Positions 51,151 through 60,648 are shown, counted from the stretch's first letter. The stretch is DNA of 64,000 bases from Fibrobacterota bacterium (GCA_023436145.1 JAEZKP010000084.1:1-64000), one strand, 5' to 3'. Notes: generated from the letters alone by a model not told the origin. Translations and numbers: made by a program.

Positions 51151-52515
51151 TTAATATTGGTTGATATACCTGTTTCCGTTTGTTCGAGGGAACTTATAGA
51201 GAAACACCAGAGAGTTGCGGTCATAATTATAGGATTTCTGTTTTTCTATTGGCAGATCGGCGATTTCGCCTTGCACAAATCCTAACTGTGAGAACCAGTC
51301 CGAGGTCTGGGTTGTAAGGAGAAAAACCTGTTTCATTTTCATTGCAAATGCTTTTTCCATAAGATAAGAGACTATCTTTTTCCCTATTCCTGCATTGATG
51401 TACATTTCATCAACCACAATAGCGGCAATTTCTCCCTGCTGACCATACTTGTGTAAAGCTCCGCATCCATGGACTGTTCCGTCAACCTCGTAAACGATAT
51501 AGTCTTTAATTTTCTTTTCCAGATCTGAAGCGGTTCTGGGGATAAGAATTTTATCTTCAATAGCAGGTTGCATTATTCTGAGGACTTCTGCGATATCGGA
51601 GTGGGTCATATCCCGGATATTCTCATGCTGGTTTGCATAGATCATGGTACCCAGACCACGGTTGGAGAAGATCTCTTTAAGAATCATTCCCTCGATATGG
51701 CCATCAACGATATGTACCCGTTTTACTCCCCGGTTGCAGGCTTCCAGACCCAGAGATACCAGCTCCAGGGATTCATCGTAACCAGAGGAAGATGGGGGGT
51801 TGAGGTCCAAAAGAGCCTGCGCCTGTTCACGGGTGAGCTGGGAGATAGTGTCTTCACCAGACACGAATACTCCTTCAGGGACTTTATAATCTCTCTGATG
51901 GAGTCCACCTTTATCGGTGATAAAAAAGAGTTTGGCTGCTTTAAGTTCGATACTGAGGGTGAGTGCTAACTCATTTGAGGAGAGGTTATAGGGTTTACCT
52001 TTGCCACTCCATCCGATGTTGGGAAAAATGGGGATAAGTCCATCTTCCAGAACATTATTAAGGATATCGATCTGCAACCGTTCAACGGTGCCGGAGCTTT
52101 GGAAATTAATCCCGTTTCGTACCCCGATGCTTCTGGCGCGGACCCAGTTTCCAATGACCGCATGGGCCTCGCTTTCCGCAAGCATGGTCATTATCTTATT
52201 GGAAACATCGAATGCGGCCATCTTTATGAAAGGGATGGATTCGGGGGGTGAGACCCGGATACCATTTACAGTTGAGCAGGTAACATTATATGTCTTAAGG
52301 ACTTCATCGATTCGGGTCCTGGCACCGGGGACCAGAATGATACGGATACCCATCCGGTGCAGAAGCACCAGGTCCTTAATAAGAATGGGAAAGAGGGGGT
52401 TAGAGATGAGGATGTCATCGATTTTGATGACAAAGAGCTCATTTCTGAATCGATCGATATAGCCGAAAGCCTGACGGATTACTTCAGATTGTTCTTTAAG
52501 CTTTAGTTTATCCAT
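51151..52515 (-). CDS. argA: Amino-acid N-acetyltransferase (N-acetylglutamate synthase)
   Basis: This 454-residue enzyme makes N-acetylglutamate, the first step of arginine synthesis. Residues about 15-290 are the amino-acid-kinase-like domain (FVIKIDDILISN, LVLLHRMGIRIILVPGAR, LALTLSIELKAAKLFFITDK) that binds regulatory arginine. Residues about 300-445 are the GNAT acetyltransferase (IEDKILIPRTASDLEKKIKD, AAIVVDEMYINAGIGKKIVS). The layout is that of Escherichia coli ArgA (443 residues). It is a single-gene unit; no other arginine gene is in the window. A palindrome lies about 80 bases upstream. Confidence 0.92.
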   Translation of the reverse strand: MDKLKLKEQSEVIRQAFGYIDRFRNELFVIKIDDILISNPLFPILIKDLVLLHRMGIRIILVPGARTRIDEVLKTYNVTCSTVNGIRVSPPESIPFIKMAAFDVSNKIMTMLAESEAHAVIGNWVRARSIGVRNGINFQSSGTVERLQIDILNNVLEDGLIPIFPNIGWSGKGKPYNLSSNELALTLSIELKAAKLFFITDKGGLHQRDYKVPEGVFVSGEDTISQLTREQAQALLDLNPPSSSGYDESLELVSLGLEACNRGVKRVHIVDGHIEGMILKEIFSNRGLGTMIYANQHENIRDMTHSDIAEVLRIMQPAIEDKILIPRTASDLEKKIKDYIVYEVDGTVHGCGALHKYGQQGEIAAIVVDEMYINAGIGKKIVSYLMEKAFAMKMKQVFLLTTQTSDWFSQLGFVQGEIADLPIEKQKSYNYDRNSLVFLYKFPRTNGNRYINQY

Positions 52516-52597
52516 GGTGATTTGAGAGCTGGAAGTCTTTCTGTAAGGTGTAATCTTTAATTCGATAGAAAAAATACACTATTGTTGGTTATTTGAT

Positions 52598-52611
52598 ACA
52601 CAAATTTGTGT
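52598..52611. promoter_or_regulatory. 14-bp perfect palindrome upstream of argA
   Basis: ACACAAATTTGTGT is a perfect palindrome, followed on the plus strand by GTTTTTTTG. It lies 83 bases before the argA start. It does not look like an ArgR box (TGAAT...ATTCA). It may be an operator or, with the T-run, a small plus-strand terminator. The rest of 52516-52830 holds no supported gene. Confidence 0.4.
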
Positions 52612-52830
52612 GTTTTTTTGCGAAGTAGTCCGGGTTTTTCACAGGAAGTGGGAACATGAGACTGGTTTAAGGTAATTAGTGTTCCCGCAAGATTTTGTTT
52701 CTGATGATTAGTGTATACAGCTGGTGTGTTATGGCCGGATGTTTTTCTTTTATACCTTTCTTCTATGCATCTATTCAAATTTACATGTGAAGTGAAAATA
52801 AGAGGTTACATTGATTATTGATAACATTAA

Positions 52831-53772
52831 GGTAAAGAGTTCGTATATCATTATAACAAGGGACAACTCCAAAATATAGACTTCCCAAATGGTATTACTT
52901 CATCGTATACTTTTGATGAAAATGGTTCTTTGAGTGATCTTCATTATAAAAAGCAGGGTGGGTCTACAGTGCAGCGATACCAGTACACTTACGATAAAAA
53001 TGGTATGAGAACCAGTATGACCGATATTGACGGCACTCACAGTTTCAGTTATGATCCACTGTACCAGATTTTAAAGGCCACTCATCCTGCTGTGCCAAAT
53101 CCTCTGGAACAGTTCCAGTATGATGAAGTCGGTAACTGGTTAAATGATAATAGAGTACACAATGAACTCAATCAGTTGCTTGAGGATGACAGTAATTATT
53201 ATCAATATGATCCTGATGGAAATATGACCAGAAAAATCAGCAAATCCACAAATGACACTACTGATTTTAAGTGGGATATGGAGAACAAACTAGTGGAGGT
53301 GAAGAAACCTGGGTTACTGGTAAAGTATGGGTATGATGCATTAGGGAGAAGAGTAACTAAGAAAGTAAATGATAATGTTACCCAGTTCCGCTACGATGGA
53401 GACGATCTGATACTGGAGATGGATGAAAACGACTCTATTACCGCAAATTACATCTTTGGTCCGGGAATCGATAATCCGTTGTCCATGAACAGGAATGGTA
53501 GGAATTGCTATTATCTGAAAGATGGGTTGGGAAGTATAACTGAACTGACTGATAGTACTGGCAATGTGGTCAAGGAATATAAGTACAGTGTGTTTGGTAA
53601 GATAGTTCAGGAAAGTGGAGATACAGCTCTGTGGAATCCGTTTACCTATACTGGAAGGGAGTGGGAGAAAGATCTGGGGGTCTATTTTTACAGGGCCAGA
53701 TATTTTGACCCGGAATTGGGGAGGTTTTTGAGTGAGGATCCAATTGGGTTTGGAGGCGGGGATTTAAATTAA
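52831..53772 (+). pseudogene. 5'-truncated Rhs/YD-repeat core fragment
   Basis: The frame opens after a stop at 52828-52830 and has YD-type repeats from its first codons (VYHYNKGQLQNIDFPNGITS, RYQYTYDKNGMRTSMTDIDG, YQYDPDGNMTRKI), with no start codon and no export signal; the first ATG is at 52930. The Rhs-associated core follows: YGYDALGRRVTKKV, YLKDGLGSITELTDSTGNVV, FTYTGREWEKDLGVYFYRAR, YFDPELGRFLSEDPIGF. The frame ends at TAA 53770-53772 after GGGDLN, exactly where intact proteins continue with YRY. It is the 3' remnant of a much larger rhs gene. Confidence 0.8.
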
Positions 53773-54177
53773 TATAGGTATTGCTGGAATAGCACTATTT
53801 ACTCATCTGATCCGTTTGGGCTATCTGGAGATGAATACGTTGGTGATGCCTTTAAACATGGCGGAGCACATGTTGATAGGTACCAAGGTAGCGAGAATGT
53901 TGTCAGATACAGAATAGATGGCACTGGTGTAAAATTTAAAGGAAAGATACCGCCACCAATACCAAAATCAGATATGGCAAAATTTCTTAGTGCTGCGAAA
54001 AAAGCAGCACAAAAAGCAGCAAAGTCTGGAGGAGCAGCTATGGGTTTGTGGATAGCTATTATTACAGATCCTGCAACTGCTGATGCACCTGGAATAGAAG
54101 ACGGTGGAAAATGGGAATGGACTTTTCAGAATCCAGAAAATGGTAATAAGCCCGATAAAAAATCTTGTCCAAAATAA
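53773..54177 (+). pseudogene. Rhs junction and C-terminal toxin-like tip, in frame beyond the stop
   Basis: The same reading frame continues after the TAA with YRYCWNSTIYSSDPFGLSGD, the DPxGL junction that separates Rhs cores from variable toxin tips. The tip is about 115 residues: HGGAHVDRYQGSENVVRYRI, KFKGKIPPPIPKSDMAKF, an Ala/Lys-rich helix (SAAKKAAQKAAKSGGAAMGL) and a polar end (PENGNKPDKKSCPK). It ends 21 bases before the putative immunity gene. An ATG at 53974 could start a shorter product but has no ribosome binding site. The tip family is not named; the conserved His residues would suit a nuclease-like toxin. Confidence 0.6.
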
Positions 54178-54198
54178 TCTGATTTTAAGAAGGAAAAT

Positions 54199-54723
54199 AT
54201 GAAACAACCGGATTTTAAGAAACTTTTCCAGGATTTGGCTGGAGGAAGACCACAAAAAATAAATTATAAAATTCGAACAGATTCGAATTTATTCCATGAC
54301 ATGATTTTTTTAGACAGTTTAATTCATGACAGTCGATTCAAGATAGGGCAAATCAGGCATGTCGGTAAAAAAATTACCATACCAATTGAACGAGATTGCT
54401 GGGAATTGTCTCCAGAGGAACATGGAAACAGTTTAGAACTATACATTACAAATTCATCGCTGGTTATCTCACCTGTTTATGATGTTACCTGGTCTATAAA
54501 AGAAACAAAAACAGTGGTAGATAATGAAATACTTTGGATCAGTAGCATATGGTTAAGTAAAAAAATATCTAAAAATGATGAAGATTATAGAGAATTGGAG
54601 ATTTCTGGACATAATTGGTCATTAACCATGGTGATTCGTGAGGAATTCAGCATTTATTTACGAGATCTACAGGAACCTTACTTGTATTCAAAAAATATTA
54701 TAAAGAACATTCATAACTTTTGA
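54199..54723 (+). CDS. Putative immunity protein for the Rhs tip
   Basis: This 174-residue soluble protein begins after AAGGAAAAT. It is rich in charged and aromatic residues with beta-pattern blocks (KKITIPIERDCWELSPEEHG, LELYITNSSLVISPVYDV, ISSIWLSKKISKNDEDYREL). No family is recognised. Its place, 21 bases after an Rhs C-terminal tip and before a second Rhs remnant, is where the immunity gene of an Rhs toxin is found. Low GC relative to its neighbours fits recent acquisition, as usual for such cassettes. Confidence 0.6.
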   Translation: MKQPDFKKLFQDLAGGRPQKINYKIRTDSNLFHDMIFLDSLIHDSRFKIGQIRHVGKKITIPIERDCWELSPEEHGNSLELYITNSSLVISPVYDVTWSIKETKTVVDNEILWISSIWLSKKISKNDEDYRELEISGHNWSLTMVIREEFSIYLRDLQEPYLYSKNIIKNIHNF

Positions 54724-54919
54724 TATTATCACTCTTTTGAGGGTAGACCGGGAAATGGAAAATATTTGTGCATAAATGAAGACTGTAGAAGTGTCCTTCA
54801 CCGAGAAATAATCTCCTAAAGACACCGAAAGAAGATTTCCCACTAAGCAGAATGAGTTGCTACCCAAGAGGTGAAAAACTCAAGAAAAATATGGAGAGAC
54901 GGAAGAAAACCAGTAAACC

Positions 54920-54966
54920 CATTTCCCAGGTATTACTACACCGTAAACATTTAATGACAACTGTAA
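54920..54966 (+). pseudogene. Second, shorter Rhs YD-repeat remnant
   Basis: TTCCCAGGTATTACTACACC from 54923 matches TTCCCAAATGGTATTACTTC at 52882, and similarity continues through AAACATTTAATGACAACTGT against ATACTTTTGATGAAAATGGT. It encodes the FPxGITxxxTFDxN motif with a stop in place of Tyr. It is a decayed copy of the YD repeat found 2 kb upstream and lies on the far side of the immunity gene. The rest of 54724-54975 has no gene. Confidence 0.5.
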
Positions 54967-54975
54967 ATCGGCCAC

Positions 54976-57036
54976 TTATTCCTGAAAATCCTGGTTATCA
55001 TCACCGGTTTCAGCTTTAGCTGCAAATTTCTGTTTCATTTGTTTGAAAAAGTCCTCTATATATTCCATCTTTTCCTGATCCTGTTTTTCACCGATTTTGC
55101 CATCCAGAAACTCCTCAGGAATCTCTCTGAGAAAGGGGCAGGGGGTAACCGGACGGATCTTTCCCCGGTAAACTTTTGTGCCAGGATAGGTTAGAAAGAG
55201 CCGTTTTTGTGCTCTGGTCATTCCTACATAGAAAAGCCGTCTCTCCTCATCGATTTTTCCCTCCTCCAGTGCCCGGGGGGAAGGGATATAGGTACTGTCA
55301 AGACCGGCCAGGAAAACTACCGGAAATTCCAGACCCTTTGATTTATGAAGAGTCATAAGGACCACCCCTTTACGTGGTTTATTTTCTGTCTCTTCATCGG
55401 TTTCTGAGGCGATTAAAGCTATTTCCTGAAGATAGCCGGCAAGGGTGGGCTTTTTTCTTCTGAACTTGTTTTCGTAAATTTCAATACCATGTATCATTTC
55501 TTCTATGTTTTCCATGCGGCGTTTATAGTCATCGTCCTCTTTGTAGGCTCGTTTGAGATGTTCAAGATATCCGGTTTCGCTGAGAATGTTTCTAACTGTC
55601 AGGGAGAGTGAACTGCTAGCAAACTGGTCGGTGATTTTCTGGCAGAAAGCAAGAAAACTGTCAATTTTGCGGTGCTGATCTTCAGTTATTTTCTCTTGAG
55701 TGCTGTGTCTGGTCATGGCATCCCAGAGACTCATTTTTCGAAATGCAGCAAAGTCATCCAGCTGTTCAAGGGTGGATGGAGTTATGCCTTTATTGGGGAC
55801 TTTAAGCACCCGCATCATACTGAGTTCATCTTGGGGATTGGCGAAAAACCGCAGATAAGAGACAATGTCTTTTATTTCTTTACGTTCATAGAAACTGGTT
55901 GCACCGCTTACCTTGTATGGAATTGATTTTTTTCGTAACTGTTCCTCGTATCCGCGCATCATGGCGTTGGTTCTTAATAGTATAGCATGATCAGCATAAC
56001 CGAATGAGGTATGTTCATTATGTTCTGCTATTTTTGCAGCAATCCAGGTGGCTTCATCCTCCTCATCATCTCCTTTGTAATGCATGATCGGATCACCTTC
56101 TCCATGAACTGCGGTGATATGCTTGTGTTTACGAATACGGTTGCGGGCTACAACTGCATGAGCTCCTGCAAGAATCTGGTGTGTGGATCTGTAATTCTGA
56201 TCAAGGATTACAGTTGTACAGTTGCGGAATTTTGAGGGGAATGAGAGTATGTTTTCTATTTCAGCTCCTCTCCAGGAGTAAATTCCCTGATCATCATCAC
56301 CTACCACCATGATGTTATTGAGTGGATGAGTCAGCAGTGCAGCCAGTTTCATCTGTACAGCATTGGTATCCTGAAATTCATCTATGGAAATGTAACGGTA
56401 ACGGTTCTGGTATTTAGCAAGCACTTCCGGATATTTTATGAATAACTGAAGTGGCAGAAGCAGTAGATCATCGAAATCGACGGTTTGTCTTTTCTGTAGA
56501 ATGGTGCTGTAGGAGCTATAGACCCTGCTGAGTTTTCTTTCATCCGGGTTCTCTCCGTTAAATTGTTGCGGATCAAGGGAGCTATTTTTTGCAAAACTTA
56601 TTTTTGAAGCAAATTCCTCGGGATCCTGATCTTTTAAGCCACGCACACCGGCAGCTCTCATTATGCTTTTCAGGGTGGCTATTTTTTCATGCTCATCGAT
56701 GATACTGAAAGCGCTATGGAAACCTATCTTTTCACCATCTTCACGTAGAATTTTCACTCCAAGGGAGTGGAAAGTGGAAAGAGTCATCGCATCTGCAATT
56801 TTCTGCGAGGTTTGAGAGGCTACCCGGTCTTTCATCTCGCGGGCGGCTTTATTGGTGAAAGTAACAGCCAGTATCTGCTCAGGTTTGCATCTTTTTTCAT
56901 TCACCAGACGTGCGATGCGCATGGTCAGCACCCGCGTTTTTCCACTTCCTGCACCAGCCAGTACTAATAAAGGACCATCATTGTGTAATACTGCTTTTTT
57001 CTGACTTTCATTGAGACCGCTGGTAAAATCTGACAT
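54976..57036 (-). CDS. UvrD/Rep/PcrA-type DNA helicase
   Basis: This 686-residue superfamily 1A helicase unwinds DNA 3'-5' in repair or replication restart. The motifs are all intact: LNESQKKAVLHNDGPLLVLA, Walker A GAGSGKT, VTFTNKAAREMKDRV, TLSTFHSLGVKILR, YISIDEFQDTNAVQ, VVGDDDQGIYSWRGAE, LDQNYRST, and late LMTLHKSKGLEFPVVFLAGL with LFYVGMTRAQKRLFL. The length is close to Rep (673) and PcrA/UvrD (720); the short acidic tail does not decide between them. It is separate from recB in the window. Confidence 0.93.
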   Translation of the reverse strand: MSDFTSGLNESQKKAVLHNDGPLLVLAGAGSGKTRVLTMRIARLVNEKRCKPEQILAVTFTNKAAREMKDRVASQTSQKIADAMTLSTFHSLGVKILREDGEKIGFHSAFSIIDEHEKIATLKSIMRAAGVRGLKDQDPEEFASKISFAKNSSLDPQQFNGENPDERKLSRVYSSYSTILQKRQTVDFDDLLLLPLQLFIKYPEVLAKYQNRYRYISIDEFQDTNAVQMKLAALLTHPLNNIMVVGDDDQGIYSWRGAEIENILSFPSKFRNCTTVILDQNYRSTHQILAGAHAVVARNRIRKHKHITAVHGEGDPIMHYKGDDEEDEATWIAAKIAEHNEHTSFGYADHAILLRTNAMMRGYEEQLRKKSIPYKVSGATSFYERKEIKDIVSYLRFFANPQDELSMMRVLKVPNKGITPSTLEQLDDFAAFRKMSLWDAMTRHSTQEKITEDQHRKIDSFLAFCQKITDQFASSSLSLTVRNILSETGYLEHLKRAYKEDDDYKRRMENIEEMIHGIEIYENKFRRKKPTLAGYLQEIALIASETDEETENKPRKGVVLMTLHKSKGLEFPVVFLAGLDSTYIPSPRALEEGKIDEERRLFYVGMTRAQKRLFLTYPGTKVYRGKIRPVTPCPFLREIPEEFLDGKIGEKQDQEKMEYIEDFFKQMKQKFAAKAETGDDNQDFQE

Positions 57037-57322
57037 TCACAACCTTCCGTTTACAAAAGAAATTCGAATAAAGGAAATCAGAAAATAATTTTGTGACCGG
57101 ATTTCAACAGTAGTGAAATTTAAACAGAAACAAGGAATATGTATATTCATGTTGTTGGAATAAACTTGTAACTATGTATGAAACAACAAGTTATGAGAAT
57201 GCGACAAAAGGTGATAATTTAGTTATTGATGATTCGCTTTTCCAAAAAAGAAAAATTCCTGAAGTAAGTTGCGCATATTGTAAATTATACCGCTATCAGG
57301 CATCCTGAGGATGGTGTGAATT

Positions 57323-58615
57323 ATGTACAATGTTATCAGTTTCACTGGAATTTTCATTTTTATCGCCATCGCTTGGCTTTTCTCCAGTAACCGGCGTAAC
57401 CTGAACTGGTCTGTTATAATTTCCGGTGTGGGAATTCAGCTTTTATTCGCCCTTTTTATCTTCAAGGTTCCTGCAGGAACCAAACTCTTTCTGTTAATTA
57501 ACGAGCTGGTGATAAAAGTGATAGAAGCTTCTTCTGCTGGTTCAGAGTTTGTCTTTGGTTCGCTGTCATTTCCTCCTGGTGAGCAGGGATCACACGGTTT
57601 TATTCTAGCCTTTCAGAGTCTTCCGGCGATCATATTTTTTTCAGCATTAATTTCTATTCTTTATTACCTGAATATAATGCCTTTGATAATCCGGTTTTTT
57701 GCAGGTATTTTTTCCAGATTCATGAAGATTTCAGGTGCAGAAGCGCTTTGTGCAGCATCAAATATTTTTGTGGGTGTGGAGGCGGCTTTCACTGTCAAAC
57801 CCCATATTTCTGAGATGACCCGATCGGAACTTTGCACCATGCTGACTTGCGGGATGTCTACTGTTGCTTCGAATGTACTGGTATTATATGTTTTTACTCT
57901 GAGTGCTCAGTTTCCATCAATAGCCGGCCATCTGATTTCCGCCTCTATACTTTCTGCTCCTGCTGCGATAATAATGTCAAAGGTGCTTTTACCGGAAGAG
58001 TTGGCACCCAAAACAATGGGAATTTCTATAAAACCTGATTACAAAAAAGCATCGAATCTCTTTGAGGCCATCATTGATGGAGCACAGGATGGAGTCAAAG
58101 TGATTGTGGGTGTCGGATCTTTATTAATTGCAGTGCTGGGTATTGTTGCTTTGATGGATATGGTTTTAGCAGCGGTAGGAGAGATAATCAACAATTCATC
58201 CGGGCTAAAAATTGATTGGACACTTAAGGGTTTATTCGGATACCTATTTTACCCATTTTCATTGATTATGGGCGTTCCTCCGTCGGATGCGTTTGAGGTT
58301 GGTAAAATTGTGGGCCTGAGAACAATTGCAACAGAAGTTGCAGGATATCAGGAACTTTCTGCTGCCATTTCTGAAGGTCTGTTTAAGAATCCCAGGTCAA
58401 TTCTGATCGCTACTTATGCCTTATGTGGTTTTGCTCATCTGGCTTCAGTGGCTATCTTTGTTGGAGGCATATCTGCACTCTCACCCGGTAAAACAAAAGT
58501 TTTGTCCCAGATTGCGTTTCGTTCTTTATTTGCAGCAACTCTTGCCTGTCTGATGACTGCTTGCGTTGCAGGGACTTTTTTTGATGGCTCCTCTATACTT
58601 CTGGGGAAAAATTAA
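57323..58615 (+). CDS. nupC: Concentrative nucleoside transporter (NupC family)
   Basis: This 430-residue inner-membrane protein has the CNT blocks: an N-terminal pair of helices (WSVIISGVGIQLLFALFIFK), FQSLPAIIFFSALISILYYL, ASNIFVGVEAAFTVKPHISE with the nucleoside-contacting Glu, LTCGMSTVASNVLVLY, and the C-terminal YALCGFAHLASVAIFVGGIS. It imports nucleosides with H+ or Na+. The gene is divergent from the helicase gene and 38 bases upstream of the next gene, so it may be co-transcribed with it. Confidence 0.92.
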   Translation: MYNVISFTGIFIFIAIAWLFSSNRRNLNWSVIISGVGIQLLFALFIFKVPAGTKLFLLINELVIKVIEASSAGSEFVFGSLSFPPGEQGSHGFILAFQSLPAIIFFSALISILYYLNIMPLIIRFFAGIFSRFMKISGAEALCAASNIFVGVEAAFTVKPHISEMTRSELCTMLTCGMSTVASNVLVLYVFTLSAQFPSIAGHLISASILSAPAAIIMSKVLLPEELAPKTMGISIKPDYKKASNLFEAIIDGAQDGVKVIVGVGSLLIAVLGIVALMDMVLAAVGEIINNSSGLKIDWTLKGLFGYLFYPFSLIMGVPPSDAFEVGKIVGLRTIATEVAGYQELSAAISEGLFKNPRSILIATYALCGFAHLASVAIFVGGISALSPGKTKVLSQIAFRSLFAATLACLMTACVAGTFFDGSSILLGKN

Positions 58616-58653
58616 AACCGCAAACCTATGAACATCTTTGAAGTCGTAAGTTT

Positions 58654-59277
58654 ATGAACCTATCCCATCTTATGCTATGGCTGGCACCAGTGATAGTCGT
58701 ATCTGGCGGAATCTGTCTTTCGTATGTCAAAAAGGTGAAACTGCTGAGATATGTTATTTATGGAGTAATATTGTTTACAGCGTTTTTAATCGATCTGAAC
58801 TCTTTGAAATTCAGCGATTACAGACTGAATATTATTCTGTTTCTATCGGTTACTCTGGTTTTTTCAGAAATCTTCTGGAAATTAATCCGTTCAGCAAAGA
58901 AAAGTATTGCTACAATTTCCCTTATTACAGGAATCCTGCTTTTTACTTTTGCTTATAAGCAATGGGTTCTTTTGGGACCGGCAAAGTTCAGCACAATATG
59001 GGAGTCTCCGGTAGTGTCGGAATTTACAAGGGGCGCTGATAGGTATAAGGTAAGAGAGTTGGTTTCAGGTCAGAGTAACAACGATAGAACATTTAAATTG
59101 TATAAATGTATGAGAAGTATGCCATTGGAGAGATTTAAGGGAAAGTTCAGGGTACCGGAAGGTTACAATAATGCTCAGTTCCGTTTTCGATGGTATATTA
59201 AAATGGGTGTAATAAATGTTGAGTTGATAGGGGATTCAGATACTTTGTGGACTCTGCACGATGGAAATTTAGAGTAG
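58654..59277 (+). CDS. Membrane protein of unknown function
   Basis: This 207-residue protein has three or four N-terminal membrane segments (MLWLAPVIVVSGGICLSYV, LLRYVIYGVILFTAFLIDL, LNIILFLSVTLVFSEIFW, ATISLITGILLFTFAYKQWV) and a soluble C-terminal part of about 85 residues (RYKVRELVSGQSNNDRTFKL, EGYNNAQFRFRWYIKMGVIN) that would face one side of the membrane. No family is recognised. The ATG is used although no strong ribosome binding site is seen. The next gene has its own ribosome binding site 86 bases after this stop. Confidence 0.65.
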   Translation: MNLSHLMLWLAPVIVVSGGICLSYVKKVKLLRYVIYGVILFTAFLIDLNSLKFSDYRLNIILFLSVTLVFSEIFWKLIRSAKKSIATISLITGILLFTFAYKQWVLLGPAKFSTIWESPVVSEFTRGADRYKVRELVSGQSNNDRTFKLYKCMRSMPLERFKGKFRVPEGYNNAQFRFRWYIKMGVINVELIGDSDTLWTLHDGNLE

Positions 59278-59363
59278 AATTTGAATTTTATTGCATCGTG
59301 AGGTATATTTCAGAACTGTTTTCTTTTTTTTGGCTCAATTTCGTCGGTGAAAGGAGAGATTGG

Positions 59364-60278
59364 ATGAATCAATCAATTATTAAAGCTACTTTGGTTTGTG
59401 TTTCTACTGTATCTGCCATTCTAGCTCAAGCTGTTTCTTTCAGTAGTCCGGCATCCTGGATCACTCAAAGAAATGACACGGTATTTATAAGGGCACAGCT
59501 GGACACTGCTTTAATAAAGAAGAAAGCGGTTTCTGTTTCTCTTTTCCAGGTTAATGAAGGGAAAAAGAAGGTACTGGCCAAAAAGAGCCTGAATATAACC
59601 GACAATGTTATGGAGCTGATGTTTGCTAAAGTGGGTCGGGACCTGGTGGGTGGAAAAGAGTTTCTGAGGTTGGAATGGGCATTGGCTGATAGTGGCGAAA
59701 AAGGGGTTATTGAGCCAATTGGTATTTTTAACCTGCAGAAAATGCAGAATAATGACACAATTAAGGCAATACGGGCTCAGAATGGTGCAGATGTTAAATC
59801 TATTGCAGACATGGTGAAAGTGGACCAGTTAAAGAAGCTGGGCACAGTAGAATTCGGGACTGCATGGAACAAGGATGCTTTCTTTATTGTTATGAAAAAG
59901 GTTCAGGACAGTAGCCTGATAAGTTTTGCATTTGATGGCAAAAACGGGAAAAACGCATTCCTCTCTTATCCTGACCGGATTATCTCTTATGTACCGGCAA
60001 AAGATTCTTTGGTTGCCACTCATTATAACAGAGATATAAAAGGGGATACTCTCAGGTATATCTCTAAAGGTTGGAATTCTGAGATAAAAAGAGAAATTGT
60101 TGGTGACAAGGTGGTTATAAGCATGCCCTGGGCAGATATCGGAGTGATTCCATTTGAGGAAAGAATGGTGGGGATGGGAGTTTTTGCCCAGAAAGATGGT
60201 AAAATCAAGGCAGCGATTCCTCAGAAAGCACAACTTTTCATTCCTGGAACCTGGGGGGATGTTTTCCTTTCAAAGTGA
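59364..60278 (+). CDS. Secreted protein with carbohydrate-binding-like C-terminal domain, unknown function
   Basis: The ATG at 59364 is favoured by AAGGAGA 8 bases upstream and gives 304 residues with a signal peptide (IIKATLVCVSTVSAILAQAV). The N-terminal third (AVSFSSPASWITQRNDTVFI, SVSLFQVNEGKKKVLAKKSL) looks like an Ig-like strand domain; the rest (KLGTVEFGTAWNKDAFFIVM, DGKNGKNAFLSYPDRIISYV, GDKVVISMPWADIG) resembles the beta-sandwich of family-9-type carbohydrate-binding domains found in exported proteins. The function is not known. tRNA-His follows 69 bases after its stop. Confidence 0.62.
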   Translation: MNQSIIKATLVCVSTVSAILAQAVSFSSPASWITQRNDTVFIRAQLDTALIKKKAVSVSLFQVNEGKKKVLAKKSLNITDNVMELMFAKVGRDLVGGKEFLRLEWALADSGEKGVIEPIGIFNLQKMQNNDTIKAIRAQNGADVKSIADMVKVDQLKKLGTVEFGTAWNKDAFFIVMKKVQDSSLISFAFDGKNGKNAFLSYPDRIISYVPAKDSLVATHYNRDIKGDTLRYISKGWNSEIKREIVGDKVVISMPWADIGVIPFEERMVGMGVFAQKDGKIKAAIPQKAQLFIPGTWGDVFLSK

Positions 60279-60347
60279 TCACTTTTGCATTGCTTTTTGT
60301 GGTATAGTGTTTTATTTTATACCAACTTAAAAAGACAATAAATTTAT

Positions 60348-60424
60348 GGTGGCTGTAGTTCAATGGTTAGAGCCCTGGATTGTGGTTCCAGTTGTTGGGG
60401 GTTCGAGTCCCCTCAGTCACCCCA
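60348..60424 (+). tRNA. tRNA-His (anticodon GTG)
   Basis: The acceptor stem GTGGCTG (60349-60355) pairs with CAGTCAC, with the histidine-specific extra G at 60348 opposite C73 and encoded CCA (60422-60424). The anticodon arm CTGGA-TTGTGGT-TCCAG carries GTG, and the T arm is GGGGG-TTCGAGT-CCCCT. The D arm is TAGTTCAATGGTTAGA. This is tRNA-His. Confidence 0.95.
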
Positions 60425-60432
60425 GAAAATAA

Positions 60433-60469
60433 AAAAGGCTGTTTCTGAGAAGAAGCAGCCTTTTTTTTT
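60433..60469 (+). terminator. Intrinsic terminator after tRNA-His
   Basis: AAAAGGCTG (60433-60441) pairs with CAGCCTTTT (60456-60464) around a 14-base loop, with the T-run continuing to 60469. It ends the tRNA transcript. The bases from 60470 to the next stop at 60649 hold nothing that I can support. Confidence 0.85.
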
Positions 60470-60648
60470 AAAACTTCCCAGGAGATCTACAATTTTTTGC
60501 TCATCTCGACTTTTGCCTGAATTTTAATGATTTTGCTCTGGTATACGGCGTTTCAAGAATTCTTTACTACTACAACAACTGCAACAACGTTCTCGAAGAT
60601 ACAGGTAGATCTGATGGTCAAGCGATTACCGCATATCATTTGAAAAAC

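Noticed and set aside
51568..52462. Two long plus-strand frames (133 and 153 codons) opposite argA
   Set aside because: They lie wholly antisense to a clear argA gene and have no domain pattern.
52557..52778. 73-codon minus-strand frame upstream of argA
   Set aside because: No ribosome binding site and no recognisable pattern; it covers the palindrome and likely argA control region.
53770..53772. The stop in the Rhs frame as recoding (Sec or Pyl)
   Set aside because: The codon is TAA, which is not used for selenocysteine or pyrrolysine; decay or a sequencing error is simpler.
57174..57308. 44-codon plus-strand frame before nupC with a CAYC motif
   Set aside because: No ribosome binding site, no family match, and it ends only 15 bases before the nupC start; more likely leader sequence.
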